A stretch of DNA of 64,000 nt from Atherinomorus stipes (GCA_023101725.1 JALJCO010000171.1:62001-126000), one strand, 5' to 3'; shown: positions 31,037-46,110, counted from the first letter of the stretch. Notes: a model not told the origin generated them from the sequence alone. Program-made: numbers and translations.

Positions 31037-32543
31037 CAGAGGTGAAAGTAAGCCGGAACGGCCCGGAACTGCGTTCCGGTAAGAAATGTTCCGACCTCTC
31101 CTACCGGAACGGCACCGGAACGCTACGCAAAGCAACTTTCACGACTGGCGGGCTGACCGTCGGGAGCACCGAGACGTTTCGCGGTCTGCCCGCCGAACTG
31201 GCTGCTCAGTGATTGCACACAGTCAGGTCGCGCTTGATATTTAAATAAACAATCCGTCATGCTGCTCATCAGGGCATCTGCTGTACCCCGCTGGAGCTCA
31301 CACAACGTAACAACGCTGGACAGAAACAAACACACCCCACTGTCTGTGACAACGTTGGACACGTGCACCTGCCCCCCTCACCCTCCTCCCGCACCTTTGC
31401 AGATGCAGAGCGAGATCGAAATGGCAAAAATAAAGCTGAGGAGTCTTAAAAAGAAAGAAAAAAGCACAGGCCAGAGATGTTGCAAAGTTCTGGAAGATAA
31501 CCGACATGTTTGTCAGTGAATGAGCAGGTGAGACAGCAGATCATCCAGCACCACGAGCTTAATAAGTAGGAGCTGATGGATAAAACTAACTTGATAAAAC
31601 AAAAGTTTAAAGTTGTAACAAATGATATTACAAATTCTAGAAGATGGTTAACTACATAAAGCAATATAATTAATGATATGAATGCTGAATTCTTTAGGCT
31701 GTATATTTTATTTAAAATCCCATTAAGATTAAAAACATTTATTGTTATATAGCATATATAGCCATTGCATAAATAGTAAATTACTGAATCTGAATAGCTG
31801 GAATTATGGGTGACTTTTGAACTTTTCTTACAAAGATGGAAAAGGGAGCAGTGTCTGCCTGTAAGCAGCTGCAAGAGGACAGCAGTCAGCAGTGGTGGAC
31901 AGCAGCAGTCAGGAATCAGACCAGGAACCTCCAGGTACAATTTAAGTACAAACTAAACATGCAGGTGATGCTTTTAGATTCATATTTTACTTATGATACT
32001 CAGTATGCAATTAACTTTACACGTGTAGATTATTTAAAGTGTTTCTGTCATTCTGCAGAGGAACAACAGACACTGAGTGACTATGGTTGACACAGTAGTC
32101 TAATTTCTAACTAGTCTGGTACCTGTTAGATTAAAAATAGGATTAGTCTCAAGTTAAGGTGGACAATGGTTTAACCTATTTTATTTGATATGTGTGGTAA
32201 GTCCTTTGGCAAACAAATAAAAATGGAAGTGAGGAAACTCAACGTGTTCTTTCTCACAACAGAGAAAAAACTTGAGTGATGTTGAAGTTATTGTTCTGAT
32301 GCTCCCTCTCCTGAATGAGTACTTAACCTGAAAATAAATGTAGCCTATAACTTGTCATCTATTGCATGACGTGTCTGATATGTTACATTATGCTCTTATG
32401 AATGTGTACAAGACTGAAAAATCAGTCAGAAAAGAGCACGCTCTTGGTATGATGCCAGCACGCAAAGCGTGTGAGCAAAAAAAAAAAAAAAAAAATTCTA
32501 GTTGCACAGTTCCTGCAAGAATCTTATCTTACTTTCACCACTG
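31037..32543. mobile_element. Non-autonomous hAT-type element, 1507 bp, perfect 8-bp TSD
   Basis: Ends CAGAGGTGAAAGTAAG and, read inward from the right, CAGTGGTGAAAGTAAG. The flanks are identical 8-mers GGCAAAAC (31029-31036 and 32544-32551), the hAT duplication size. Interior ORFs are short; no DUF4371, zinc finger or dimerisation motif is visible, so it needs a transposase in trans. A GGAACGG/CCGGAAC-rich patch lies at 31052-31135. Confidence 0.9.
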
Positions 32544-32659
32544 GGCAAAACCTTGAGTTTCTCACTGTCTCCACCCACTTTCAGCCACACTCACAGTCTC
32601 ATTTCCTCATTCATTCGATCAGACAGTGGTGAGTTTTATCTGCTGCTATCTCCAACAAA

Positions 32660-35600
32660 ACATGATAAATAACTCAGTAGGTAGGTTACAGACTAAAACA
32701 TGATAAATCAGTCGGTTAATAACACACTAAAACATGATAAATTAATCGGTCGGTAGGTTACAGACTAAAACATGATCAAAAAAATCTGAGTCAGTAGGTT
32801 ACAGACTAAAACATGATTTTAAAAAATCAGTCGGTAGGTTACAGACTAAAACATGATAAATCAGTCGGTAGATTACAGACTAGACTTACAGATAAATAAC
32901 TCGGAATCTGTAGGTTACAGATTAAACATGATAAATAAATCAGTCAGTAGATTAAAGACAAAAACATGATCAATAAATCAGTCGGTGGGTTACAGACTAA
33001 AGCATGATAAATCAGTCAGTAGGTTAAAGAGTAAAACCTGATAAATCAGTCGGTTGATTACACACTAAAACATGATAAATGAATCGGTTGTTAGGTTACA
33101 GACTAAAAAATGATAAATAACTCAGAATCTGGAGGTTACAGACTAAAACATGATAAATAACTCAGAATCTGGAGGTTACAGACTAAAACATGATAAATAA
33201 CTCGGAATCTGTAGGTTACAGACTAAAACATGACAAATAACTCAGAATCTGTAGATTACAGACTAAAACATGATAAATCAGTCTGTAGGTTACAGACTAA
33301 AACATGATAAATAACTAAGAGTCAGTAGATTACAGACTAAAACATTATAAATCAGTCTGTAGGTCACAGACTAAAACATGGTAAATAAATCAGTCTGTAG
33401 GTTACAGACTAAAACGTGATAAATAACTAAGAGTCAGTAGATTACAGACTAAAACATGATAATACAGTCTGTATGTTACAGACTAAAACATGATAAATAA
33501 ATCAGAGTTGAGAGATTACAGACTAAAACATGATAAATAAATCAGATTCGGTAGATTACAGACTAAAACATGATAAATCAGTCGGTAGATTACAGACTAA
33601 AACATGATAAATCAGTCTGTAGGTTACAGACTAAAACATGATCAATCAGTCTGTAGGTCACAGACTAAAACATGGTAAATAAATCAGTCTGTAGGTTACA
33701 GACTAAAACGTGATAAATAACTAAGAGTCAGTAGATTACAGACTAAAACATGATAAATCAGTCTGTAGGTCACAGACTAAAACATGGTAAATAAATCAGT
33801 CTGTAGGTTACAGACTAAAACATGATAAATAAATCAGTCTGTAGATTACAGACTAAAACATGATAAATCAGTCTGTAGGTTACAGACTAAAACATGATAA
33901 AAACTAAGAGTCAGTAGATTACAGACTAAAACATTATAAATCAGTGTGTAGGTCACAGACTAAAACATGGTAAATAAATCAGTCTGTAGGTTACAGACTA
34001 AAACGTGATAAATAACTAAGAGTCAGTAGATTACAGACTAAAACATGATAATACAGTCTGTATGTTACAGACTAAAACATGATAAATAAATCAGAGTTGA
34101 GAGATTACAGACTAAAACATGATAAATAAATCAGATTCGGTAGATTACAGACTAAAACATGATAAATCAGTCGGTAGATTACAGACTAAAACATGATAAA
34201 TCAGTCTGTAGGTTACAGACTAAAACATGATCAATCAGTCTGTAGGTCACAGACTAAAACATGGTAAATAAATCAGTCTGTAGGTTACAGACTAAAACGT
34301 GATAAATAACTAAGAGTCAGTAGATTACAGACTAAAACATGATAAATAAATCAGAGTTGAGAGATTACAGACTAAAACATGATAAATAAATCAGATTCGG
34401 TAGATTACAGACTGAAGCATGATAAATCAGTCGGTAGGTTAAAGACTAAAACCTGATAAATCAGTCGGTTGATTACACACTAAAACATGATAAATGAATC
34501 GGTCGTTAGGTTACAGACTAAAACATGATTTTAAAAAATCAGTCGGTAGGTTACAGACTAAAACATGATAAATCAGTCGGTAGGTTAAAGACTAAAACCT
34601 GATAAATCAGTCGGTTAATAACACACTAAAACATGATAAATTAATCGGTCGGTAGGTTACAGACTAAAACATGATCAAAAAATCTGAGTCAGTAGGTTAC
34701 AGACTAAAACATGATTTTAAAAAATCAGTCGGTAGGTTACAGACTAAAACATGATAAATAAATCAGTCGGTAGATTACAGACTAGACTTACAGATAAATA
34801 ACTCGGAATCTGTAGGTTACAGATTAAACATGATAAATAAATCAGTCAGTAGATTAAAGACAAAAACATGATCAATAAATCAGTCGGTGGGTTACAGACT
34901 AAAGCATGATAAATCAGTCGGTAGGTTAAAGAGTAAAACCTGATAAATCAGTCGGTTGATTACACACTAAAACATGATAAATGAATCGGTCGATAGGTTA
35001 CAGACTAAAAAATGATAAATAACTCAGAATCTGGAGGTTACAGACTAAAACATGATAAATAACTCAGAATCTGGAGGTTACAGACTAAAACATGATAAAT
35101 AACTCGGAATCTGTAGGTTACAGACTAAAACATGATAAATAACTCAGAATCTGTAGATTACAGACTAAAACATGATAAATCAGTCTGTAGGTTACAGACT
35201 AAAACATGATAAATAACTAATAGTCAGTAGATTACAGACTAAAACATGATAAATCAGTCTGTAGGTCACAGACTAAAACATGGTAAATAAATCAGTCTGT
35301 AGGTTACAGACTAAAACATGGTAAATAAATCAGTCTGTAGGTTACAGACTAAAACATGATAAATAAATCAGAGTCGGTAGATTACAGACTAAAACATGAT
35401 AAATCAGTCTGTAGGTTACAGACTAAAACATGATAAATAACTAAGAGTCAGTAGATTACAGACTAAAACATTATAAATCAGTCTGTAGGTCACAGACTAA
35501 AACATGGTAAATAAATCAGTCTGTAGGTTACAGACTAAAACGTGATAAATAACTAAGAGTCAGTAGATTACAGACTAAAACATGATAATACAGTCTGTAT

Positions 35601-38600
35601 GTTACAGACTAAAACATGATAAATAAATCAGAGTTGAGAGATTACAGACTAAAACATGATAAATAAATCAGATTCCGTAGATTACAGACTGAAACATGAT
35701 AAATCAGTTGGTAGGTTAAAGACTAAAACCTGATAAATCAGTCGGTTGATTACACACTAAAACATGATAAATGAATCGGTCGTTAGGTTACAGACTAAAA
35801 CATGAAAAATAACTCGGAATCTGTAGGTTACAGACTAAAACATGATGAATAACTAACAATCATTAGAATACAGACTAAAAAATGGTAAATAAATCAGTCA
35901 GTAGATAACAGACTAAAGCACGATTAATAAATCAGTCGGTAGTTTACAGACTAAAACATGATTAATAAATCAGTCGTGAGGGTACAGACTAAAACATGAT
36001 TTTAAAAAATCAGAGTCGGTAGGTTACCGACTAAAACATTAAAAACAAATGAGAATCCGTAGGTTACAGACTAAAACAGGATAAATAACTCGGAATCTGT
36101 AGGTTACAGACTAAAACAGGATAAATAACTCGGAATCCGTAGGTTACAGACTAAAACATGATAAATAACTACGAATCAGTAGGTTACAGACTAAAACATG
36201 ATAAATACCTACGAATCTGTAGGTTACAGACTAAAACATGGTAAATAAATCAGAGTCGGTAGGTTACACACTAAAACATGATAAATAAATCAGAGTTGAG
36301 AGATTACAGACTAAAGCAGGATAAATAAATCAGAGTCTGTAGGTTACAGACTAAAGCATGATAAATAAATCAGAGTCTGTAGGTTACAGACTAAAACATG
36401 ATAAATAACTTGGAATCTGTAGATTACAGACTAAAACATGATAAATAACTCGGAATCTGTAGATTACAGACTAAAACATGATAAATAACTCGGAATCTGT
36501 AGGTTACAGACTAAAACATGATAAATAACTCGGAATCTGTAGGTTACAGACTAAAACATGATAAATAACTCGGTATCTGTAGGTTACAGACTAAAACATG
36601 ATAAATAACTAAGAATCATTAGAATACAGACTAAAAAATTAAATCAGTCTGTAGGTCACAGACTAATACATGGTAAATAAATCAGTCTGTAGGTTACAGA
36701 CTAAAACATGATAAATCAGTCTGTAGGTTACAGACTAAAACATGATAAATAACTAAGAATCAGTAGATTACAGACTAAAACATGATAAATCAGTCTGTAG
36801 GTCACAGACTAAAACATGATAAATAACTAAGAGTCAGTCGATTACAGACTAAAACATGATTAATCAGTCTGTAGGTTCCAGACTAAAACATGATAAATCA
36901 GTCTGTAGATTACAGACTAAAACAGGATAAATCAGTCTGTAGGTTACAGACTAAAACATGATAAATAACTAAGAGTCAGTAGATTACAGACTAAAACATG
37001 ATAAATCAGTCTGTAGGTCACAGACTAAAATATGGTAAATAAATCAGTCTGTAGGTTACAGACTAAAACATGATAAATAACTAAGAGTCAGTAGATTACA
37101 GACTAAAACATGATAATACAGTCTGTATGTTACAGACTAAAACATGATAAATAAATCAGAGTTGAGAGATTACAGACTAAAACATGATAAATAAATCAGA
37201 TTCGGTAGATTACAGACTAAAACATGATAAATCAGTTGGTAGGTTAAAGATTAAAACCTGATAAATCAGTCGGTTGATTACACACAAAAACATGATAAAT
37301 GAATCGGTCGTTAGGTTACAGACTAAAACATGAAAAATAACTCGGAATCTGTAGGTTACAGACTAAAACATGATAAATAACTAAGAATCATTAGAATACA
37401 GACTAAAAAATGGTAAATAAATCAGAGTCAGTAGATAATAGACTAAAGCATGATTAATAAATCAGTCGGTAGTTTACAGACTAAAACATGATTAATAAAT
37501 CAGTCGTGAGGTTACAGACTAAGACATGATTTTAAAAAATCAGAGTCGGTAGGTTACCGACTAAAACATTAAAAACAAATGAGAATCCGTAGGTTACAGA
37601 CTAAAACAGGATAAATAACTCGGAATCTGTAGGTTACAGACTAAAACATGATAAATAATTCGGAATCCGTAGGTTACAGACTAAAACATGATACATAACT
37701 ATGAATCAGCAGGTTACAGACTAAAACATGATAAATAACTACGAATCAGTAGGTTACAGACTAAAACATGATAAATAACTATGAATCAGCAGGTCACAGA
37801 CTAAAGCATGATAAATAAATCAGAGTCTGTAGATTACAGACTAAAACATGATAAATAACTCGGAATCTGTAGGTTACAGACTAAAACATGATAAATAACT
37901 CGGAAACTGTAGGTTACAGACTAAAACATGATAAATAACTCGGAATCTGTAGGTTACAGACTAAAACATGATAAATAATTCGGAATCCGTAGGTTACAGA
38001 CTAAAACATGATACATAACTATGAATCAGCAGGTTACAGACTAAAACATGATAAATAACTACGAATCAGTAGGTTACAGACTAAAACATGATAAATAACT
38101 ATGAATCAGCAGGTCACAGACTAAAGCATGATAAATAAATCAGAGTCTGTAGATTACAGACTAAAACATGATAAATAACTCGGAATCTGTAGGTTACAGA
38201 CTAAAACATGATAAATAACTCGGAAACTGTAGGTTACAGACTAAAACATGATAAATAACTCGGAAACTGTAGGTTACAGACTAAAACATGATAAATAACT
38301 CGGAACCTGTAGGTTACAGACTAAAACATGATAAATAACTCGGAATCTGTAGGTTACAGACTAAAACATGATAAATAAGAATCAGTAGATTACAGACTAA
38401 AGCATGGTAAATAAATCAGTGTGTAGGTTACAGACTAAAACATGATAAATAACTCGGAATCTGTAGGTTACAGACAAAAACATGATAAATAAGAATCAGT
38501 AGATTACAGACTAAAGCATGGTAAATAAATCAGAATCTGTAGATTACAGACTAAAACATGATAAATAAATCAGAGTCGGTAGGTTACAGACTAAAACATG

Positions 38601-41600
38601 ATAAATAACTTGGAATCTCTAGATTACAGACTAAAACATGATAAATAACTAATAATCATTAGGTTACAGACTAAAACATGGTAAATAGATCAGAGTCGGT
38701 AGATCACAGACTAAAACATGATAAATAACTCGGAATCTGTAGGTTACAGACTAAAACATGGTAAATAACTCGGAATCTGTAGGTTACAGACTAAAACATG
38801 ATAAATAACTCGGAATCTGTAGGTTACAGACTAAAACATGGTAAATAACTCAGAATCTGTAGATTACAGACTAAAACATGATAAATAAATCAGAGTCGGT
38901 AGGTTACAGACTAAAACATGATAAATAAATCAGAGTGGGTAGGTTACAGACTAAAACATGATAAATAAATCAGAGTTGAGAGATTACAGACTAAAACATG
39001 ATAAATAAATCAGATTCGGTAGATTACAGACTAAAACATGATAAATCAGTCTGTAGGTTACAGACTAAAACATGATAAATAACTAAGAGTCAGTAGATTA
39101 CAGACCAAAACATGATCAATCAGTCTGTAGGTCACAGACTAAAACATGGTAAATAAATCAGTCTGTAGGTTACAGACTAAAACGTGATAAATAACTAAGA
39201 GTCAGTAGATTACAGACTAAAACATGATAAATAAATCAGAGTTGAGAGATTACAGACTAAAACATGATAAATAAATCAGATTCGGTAGATTACAGACTGA
39301 AACATGATAAATCAGTTGGTAGGTTAAAGACTAAAACCTGATAAATCAGTCGGTTGATTACACACTAAAACATGATAAATGAATCGGTCGTTAGGTTACA
39401 GACTAAAACATGAAAAATAACTCGGAATCTGTAGGTTACAGACTAAAACATGATGAATAACTAACAATCATTAGAATACAGACTAAAAAATGGTAAATAA
39501 ATCAGTCAGTAGATAACAGACTAAAGCACGATTAATAAATCAGTCGGTAGTTTACAGACTAAAACATGATTAATAAATCAGTCGTGAGGGTACAGACTAA
39601 AACATGATTTTAAAATCAGAGTCGGTAGGTTACCGACTAAAACATTAAAAACAAATGAGAATCCGTAGGTTACAGACTAAAACAGGATAAATAACTCGGA
39701 ATCTGTAGGTTACAGACTAAAACAGGATAAATAACTCGGAATCTGTAGGTTACAGACTAAAACATGATAAATAACTCGGAATCCGTAGGTTACAGACTAA
39801 AACATGATAAGTAACTACGAATCTGTAGGTTACAGACTAAAACATGGTAAATAAATCAGAGTCGGTAGGTTACACACTAAAACATGATAAATAAATCAGA
39901 GTTGAGAGATTACAGACTAAAGCAGGATAAATAAATCAGAGTCTGTAGGTTACAGTCTAAAGCATGATAAATAAATCAGAGTCTGTAGGTTACAGACTTA
40001 AACATGATAAATAACTTGGAATCTGTAGATTACAGACTAAAACATGATAAATAACTCGGAATCTGTAGATTACAGACTAAAACATGATAAATAACTCGGA
40101 ATCTGTAGGTTACAGACTAAAATATGATAAATAACTCGGAATCTGTAGGTTACAGACTAAAAGATGATAAATAACTCAGAATCATTAGAATACAGACTAA
40201 AAAATGATAAATCAGTCGGTAGGTCACAGACTAATACATGGTAAATAAATCAGTCTGTAGGTTACAGACTAAAACATGATAAATCAGTCTGTAGATTACA
40301 GACTAAAACATGATAAATCAGTCTGTAGGTTACAGACTAAAACATGATAAATAACTAAGAATCAGTAGATTACAGACTAAAACATGATAAATCAGTCTGT
40401 AGGTCACAGACTAAAACATGATAAATAACTAAGAGTCAGTCGATTACAGACTAAAACATGATAAATCAGTCTGTAGGTCACAGACTAATACATGGTAAAT
40501 AAATCAGTCTGTAGGTTCCAGACTAAAACATGATAAATCAGTCTGTAGATTACAGACTAAAACAGGATAAATCAGTCTGTAGGTCACAGACTAATACATG
40601 GTAAATAAATCAGTCTGTAGGTTACAGACTAAAACATGATAAATCAGTCTGTAGATTACAGACTAAAACATGATAAATCAGTCTGTAGGTTCCAGACTAA
40701 AACATGATAAATAACTAAGAATCAGTAGATTACAGACTAAAACATGATAAATCAGTCTGTAGGTCACAGACTAAAACATGGTAATAAATCAGTCTGTAGG
40801 TTACAGACTAAAACATGATAAATCAGTCTGTAGATTACAGACTAAAACATGATAAATCAGTCTGTAGGTCACAGACTAATACATGGTAAATAAATCAGTC
40901 TGTAGGTTCCAGACTAAAACATGATAAATCAGTCTGTAGGTTACAGACTAAAACATGATAAATAACTAAGAATCAGTAGATTACAGACTAAAACATGATA
41001 AATCAGTCTGTAGGTTACAGACTAAAACATGATAAATAACTAAGAGTCAGTAGATTACAGACTAAAACATGATAAATCAGTCTGTAGGTCACAGACTAAA
41101 ATATGGTAAATAAATCAGTCTGTAGGTTACAGACTAAAACATGATAAATAAATCAGAGTTGAGAGATTACAGACTAAAACATGATAAATAAATCAGATTC
41201 AGTAGATTACAGACTAAAACATGATAAATCAGTTGGTAGGTTAAACACTAAAACCTGATAAATCAGTCGGTTGATTACACACAAAAACATGATAAATGAA
41301 TCAGTCGTTAGGTTACAGACTAAAACATGAAAAATAACTCGGAATCTGTAGGTTACAGACTAAAACATGATAAATAACTAAGAATCATTAGAATACAGAC
41401 TAAAAAATGGTAAATAAATCAGAGTCAGTAGATAACAGACTAAAGCATGATTAATAAATCAGTCGGTAGTTTACAGACTAAAACATGATTAATAAATCAG
41501 TCGTGAGGTTACAGACTAAGACATGATTTTAAAAAATCAGAGTCGGTAGGTTACCGACTAAAACATTAAAAACAAATGAGAATCCGTAGGTTACAGACTA

Positions 41601-43496
41601 AAACAGGATAAATAACTCGGAATCTGTAGGTTACAGACTAAAACATGATAAATAAGAATCAGTAGCTTACAGACTAAAGCAAGGTAAATAAATCAGTGTG
41701 TAGGTAACAGACTAAAACATGATAAATAAATCAGAGTTGAGAGATTACAGACTAAAGCATGATAAATAAATCAGAGTCTGTAGGTTACAGACTAAAACAT
41801 GATAAATAACTCGAAATCTGTAGATTACAGACTAAAACATGATAAATAACTCGGAAACTGTAGGTTACAGACTTAAACATGATAAATAACTCGGAATCTG
41901 TAGGTTACAGACTAAAACATGATAAATAACTCGGAACCTGTAGGTTACAGACTAAAACATGATAAATAACTCGGAATCTGTAGGTTACAGACTAAAACAT
42001 GATAAATAAGAATCAGTAGATTACAGACTAAAGCATGGTAAATAAATCAGTGTGTAGGTTACAGACTAAAACATGATAAATAACTCGGAATCTGTAGGTT
42101 ACAGACTAAAACATGATAAATAAGAATCAGTAGATTACAGACTAAAGCATGGTAAATAAATCAGTGTGTAGATTACAGACTAAAACATGATAAATAAATC
42201 AGAGTCGGTAGGTTACAGACTAAAACATGATAAATAACTTGGAATCTCTAGATTACAGACTAAAACATGATAAATAACTAATAATCATTAGGTTACAGAC
42301 TAAAACATGGTAAATAGATCAGAGTCCGTAGATCACAGACTAAAACATGATAAATAACTCGGAATCTGTAGGTTACAGACTAAAACATGGTAAATAACTC
42401 AGAATCTGTAGATTACAGACTAAAACATGATAAATAAATCAGAGTCGGTAGGTTACAGACTAAAACATGATAAATAAATCAGAGTGGGTAGGTTACAGAC
42501 TAAAACATGATAAATAAATCAGAGTCGGTAGGTTACAGACTAAAACATGATAAATAACTCGGAATCTGTAGGTTACAGACTAAAACATGATAAATAACTC
42601 GGAATCTGTAGGTTACAGACTAAAACATGATAAATAACTCAGAATCTGTAGATTACAGACTAAAACATGATAAATAAATCAGAGTCGGTAGGTTACAGAC
42701 TAAAACATGATAAATAAATCAGAGTGGGTAGGTTACAGACTAAAACATGATAAATAAATCAGAGTCGGTAGGTTACAGACTAAAACATGATAAATAAATC
42801 AGAGTCGGTAGGTTACAGACTTAAACATGATAAATAAATCAGAGTGGGTAGGTTACAGACTAAAACATGATAAATAAATCAGAGTGGGTAGGTTACAGAC
42901 TAAAACATGATAAATAACTCGGAATCTGTAGATTACAGACTAAAACATGATAAATAACTCGGAATCTGTAGGTTACAGACTAAAACATGATAAATAACTC
43001 GGAATCTGTAGGTTACAGACTAAAACATGATAAATAACTCAGAATCTGTAGATTACAGACTAAAACATGATAAATAAATCAGAGTCGGTAGGTTACAGAC
43101 TAAAACATGATAAATAAATCAGAGTGGGTAGGTTACAGACTAAAACATGATAAATAAATCAGAGTGGGTAGGTTACAGACTAAAACATGATAAATAACTC
43201 GGAATCTGTAGGTTACAGACTAAAACATGATAAATAACTCAGAATCTGTAGATTACAGACTAAAACATGATAAATAAATCAGAGTCGGTAGGTTACAGAC
43301 TAAAACATGATAAATAAATCAGAGTGGGTAGGTTACAGACTAAAGCATGATAAATAACTCGGAATCTGTAGGTTACAGACTAAAACATGGTAAATAACTC
43401 AGAATCTGTAGATTACAGACTAAAACATGATAAATAAATCAGAGTCGGTAGGTTACAGACTGAAACATGATAAATAAATCAGAGTCGGTTACAGAC
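32660..43496. repeat. 10.8-kb satellite of 34-40-bp units with higher-order structure
   Basis: Nearly every unit keeps GTAGGTTACAGACTAAAACA followed by TGATAAATA and a variable tail (ACTCGGAATCT, AATCAGAGTCG, CAGTCTG). Long units are 40 bp, short ones 34 bp; roughly 280-300 copies. Blocks of variants recur: ACATTAAAAACAAATGAG at about 36037, 37567, 39642 and 41563, and TAGACTTACAGATAAATAAC at 32881 and 34783. This shows larger repeats of about 1.5-2.1 kb. Stops occur in all frames. It lies in the intron between the probable il16 exons at 26677 and 50031. Confidence 0.97.
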
Positions 43497-44694
43497 GTGT
43501 TCTTTCCATCAGGATTTCATGGATGAAGATGCAGTATGACTACAGAGAGTTAAACATTCAGAGATTATCAGACAATGGATAGAATTTCTTTTTATTTCCC
43601 GACAGTTGTCTTTTCTGGTGTTACAGTTATACATCACCGTCAGTTATCTCGGCACAAGCTGATCCTCCGTATATTTATAATATCACCGGCCGTATGTGAT
43701 AGTTGGAGGTCCTGTCTCTGTTTCCAGAGATGGTTTGACCTGATTATTTAACCTCTCTGTCTCTGGGTAAATGGTCAAGCTGCATTTCTGTCTGCATGAG
43801 CTGGGGTTCAATCCCAGGTGTGATCTATTTCATATTGCCATACGATTTCCCCTCAAAGCAGATTCTTTATTTCCCTCATTTTTTTGCAAATAGATTCTTT
43901 TTCTTTTATTAGAGATGCAGGGCATTTCAGACGGTTATATTTAATCTTAATGCTGCCAATAAGAGCGCTTCTCCCTTGCAGGATTGCACCAAAGTTAAAT
44001 AAATAAAAAAGCTGCTCATTGGACAAATCTGAAAAAATGGGAGGGGCATTGGTTCAACAAGGTGAACCGTGACAAAAGAGCCAGTCCGTAAGCCTCCTTC
44101 ATATAGGACTCAATGCAGCACATTTGCCTCACCAAATGACAATCCATAAACAGTTCTGCTGCATGTTTCTTGTGTGATCCAGTGGCGTAAATGTACTTCG
44201 ACCAACAATGGCAACATGTAGTCAGTGGGTCGCAAGTTCAAATCCTGCAAAAGACCCTCAAACTCAGCAAAACCTCTCACACTCTGACTAAGAATGAAGT
44301 TGCATAACAACATTATCTAGCTCAACTGGAATTTTTTCAGCTACTTTTAAGCATTGCATTTAATTTTTTTTAACACTTACGCATTCACAGTCGCTGTTAT
44401 GCAATAACAGCACCGTCTAGTTAGTACTGCTATATAGAGAATATAAATTAACTTTGGTTTTGCAAATTAAAGACTCAAACCAAGCCAGTAATCTGGGAGC
44501 AGTCCAGGACTCAAAGCTAAATTTCAGCTTCACATTAGTACAGTTGTGAATTTAGCCTGGAGGATCATAAAAGTAGCATTCTGAACAACACTACCGTCTG
44601 GAGGACTTTAGGGAGACGTGTAAGGACAGGGTTTCAGAAGTCTAGTCTAATAAAGATAAATGCAGAACTCCTGCTGAGACACATTTATTTCTAA
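43497..44694. other. Unassigned intron sequence
   Basis: No gene found. A segment at about 44180-44260 has a Pol III B-box-like AGTTCAAATCC and could be the remnant of a tRNA-derived SINE, but an A box is not convincing. The minus-strand ORF 44313-44110 covers the same segment and is not accepted as a gene. Confidence 0.45.
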
Positions 44695-46110
44695 ATATGT
44701 AGGGGTAGGGATGTCTCAGTCCTGTTAGGACATATGGGTAGGGATGTCTCAGTCCTGTTAGGACAGAGGGGTAGGGATGTCTCAGTCCTGTAAGGACAGA
44801 GAGGTAGGGGCGTCTCAGTCCTGTAGGGACAGAGGGGTAGGGGTGACACAGTCCTGTTAGGACAGAGGGGGAGGGGTGACACAGTCCTGTAAGGACATAC
44901 GGGTAGGGTGACTCGGTCCTCTTAGGACAGAGGGGTAAGGGTGACACAGTCCTGTTAGGACAGAGGGGTAGGGATGTCTCAGTCCTGTTAGGACAGAGGG
45001 GTAGGGAAGTCTCAGTCCTGTTAGGACAGAGGGGTAGGGATGTCTCAGTCCTCTTAGGACAGATGGGGTATGGTTGACACAGTCCTCTTAGGACATATGG
45101 GTAGGGGTAACTCAGTCCTGTTAGGACAGAGGGGTAGGGGTGACTCAGTCCTGTTAGGACAGAGGGGTAGGGGTGACACAGTCCTGTTAGGACAGAGGGG
45201 TAGGGGTGACTCAGTCCTGTTAGGACAGAGGGGTAGGGGTGACTCAGTCCTGTTAGGACAGAGGGGTAGGGGTGACACAGTCCTGTTAGGACAGAGGGGT
45301 AAGGGTGACTCAGTCCTGTTAGGACAGAAGGGTAGGGGTGACACAGTCCTGTTAGGACAGAGGGGTAGGGGTGACACAGTCCTGTTAGGACAGAGGGGTA
45401 GGGGTGACTCAGTCCCGTTAGGACAGAGGGGTAGGGGTGACTCAGTCCCGTTAGGACAGAGGGGTAGGGATGTCTCAGTCCTGTTAGGACAGAGGGGTAG
45501 GGAAGTCTCAGTCCTGTTAGGACAGAGGGGTAGGGATGTCTCAGTCCTCTTAGGACAGAGGGGTATGGTTGACACAGTCCTGTTAGGACAGAGGGGTAGG
45601 GGTGACACAGTCCTGTTAGGACAGAGGGGTAGGGGTGACTCAGTCCTGTTAGGACAGAGGGGTAGGGGTGACACAGTCCTGTTAGGACAGAGGGGTAGGG
45701 GTGACTCAGTCCTGTTAGGACAGAGGGGTAGGGGTGACACAGTCCTGTTAGGACAGAGGGGTAGGGGTGACTCAGTCCTGTTAGGACAGAGGGGTAGGGG
45801 TGACACAGTCCTGTTAGGACAGAGGGGTAAGGGTGACTTAGTCCTGTTAGGACAGAAAAGTAGGGGTGACACAGTCCTGTTAGGACAGAGGGGTAGGGGT
45901 GACACAGTCCTGTTAGGACAGAGGGGTAGGGGTGACTCAGTCCTGTTAGGACATATGGGTAGGGGTGACTCAGTCCTGTTAGGACAGAGGGGTAGGGGTG
46001 ACTCAGCCCTGTTAGGACAGAAGGGTAGGGGTGACACAGTCCTGTTAGGACATATGGGTAGGGGTGACTCAGTCCTGTTAGGACAGAAGAGTAGGGGTGA
46101 CACAGTCCTG
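44695..46110. repeat. 33-bp minisatellite, about 43 copies
   Basis: Unit GACTCAGTCCTGTTAGGACA followed by GAGGGGTAGGGGT; CTC/CAC and a few other sites vary. The unit contains the near-palindrome TCCTGTTAGGA. It has no stop in one frame on each strand, so it yields opposing 347- and 349-residue ORFs with 11-residue repeats (VLLGQRGRGDS forward, SPLPLCPNRTE reverse). Neither has a start context or flanking exon structure, so both are treated as artefacts. Confidence 0.95.

Noticed and set aside
32660..43496. Regular 34-40-bp repeats that look like a CRISPR array
   Set aside because: There are no unique spacers: the whole unit repeats, variants recur in blocks, there are no cas genes, and the context is a vertebrate genome.
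44170..44260. tRNA-like or SINE-head segment with a B-box-like motif
   Set aside because: The A box and a cloverleaf could not be drawn; the evidence is one short motif.
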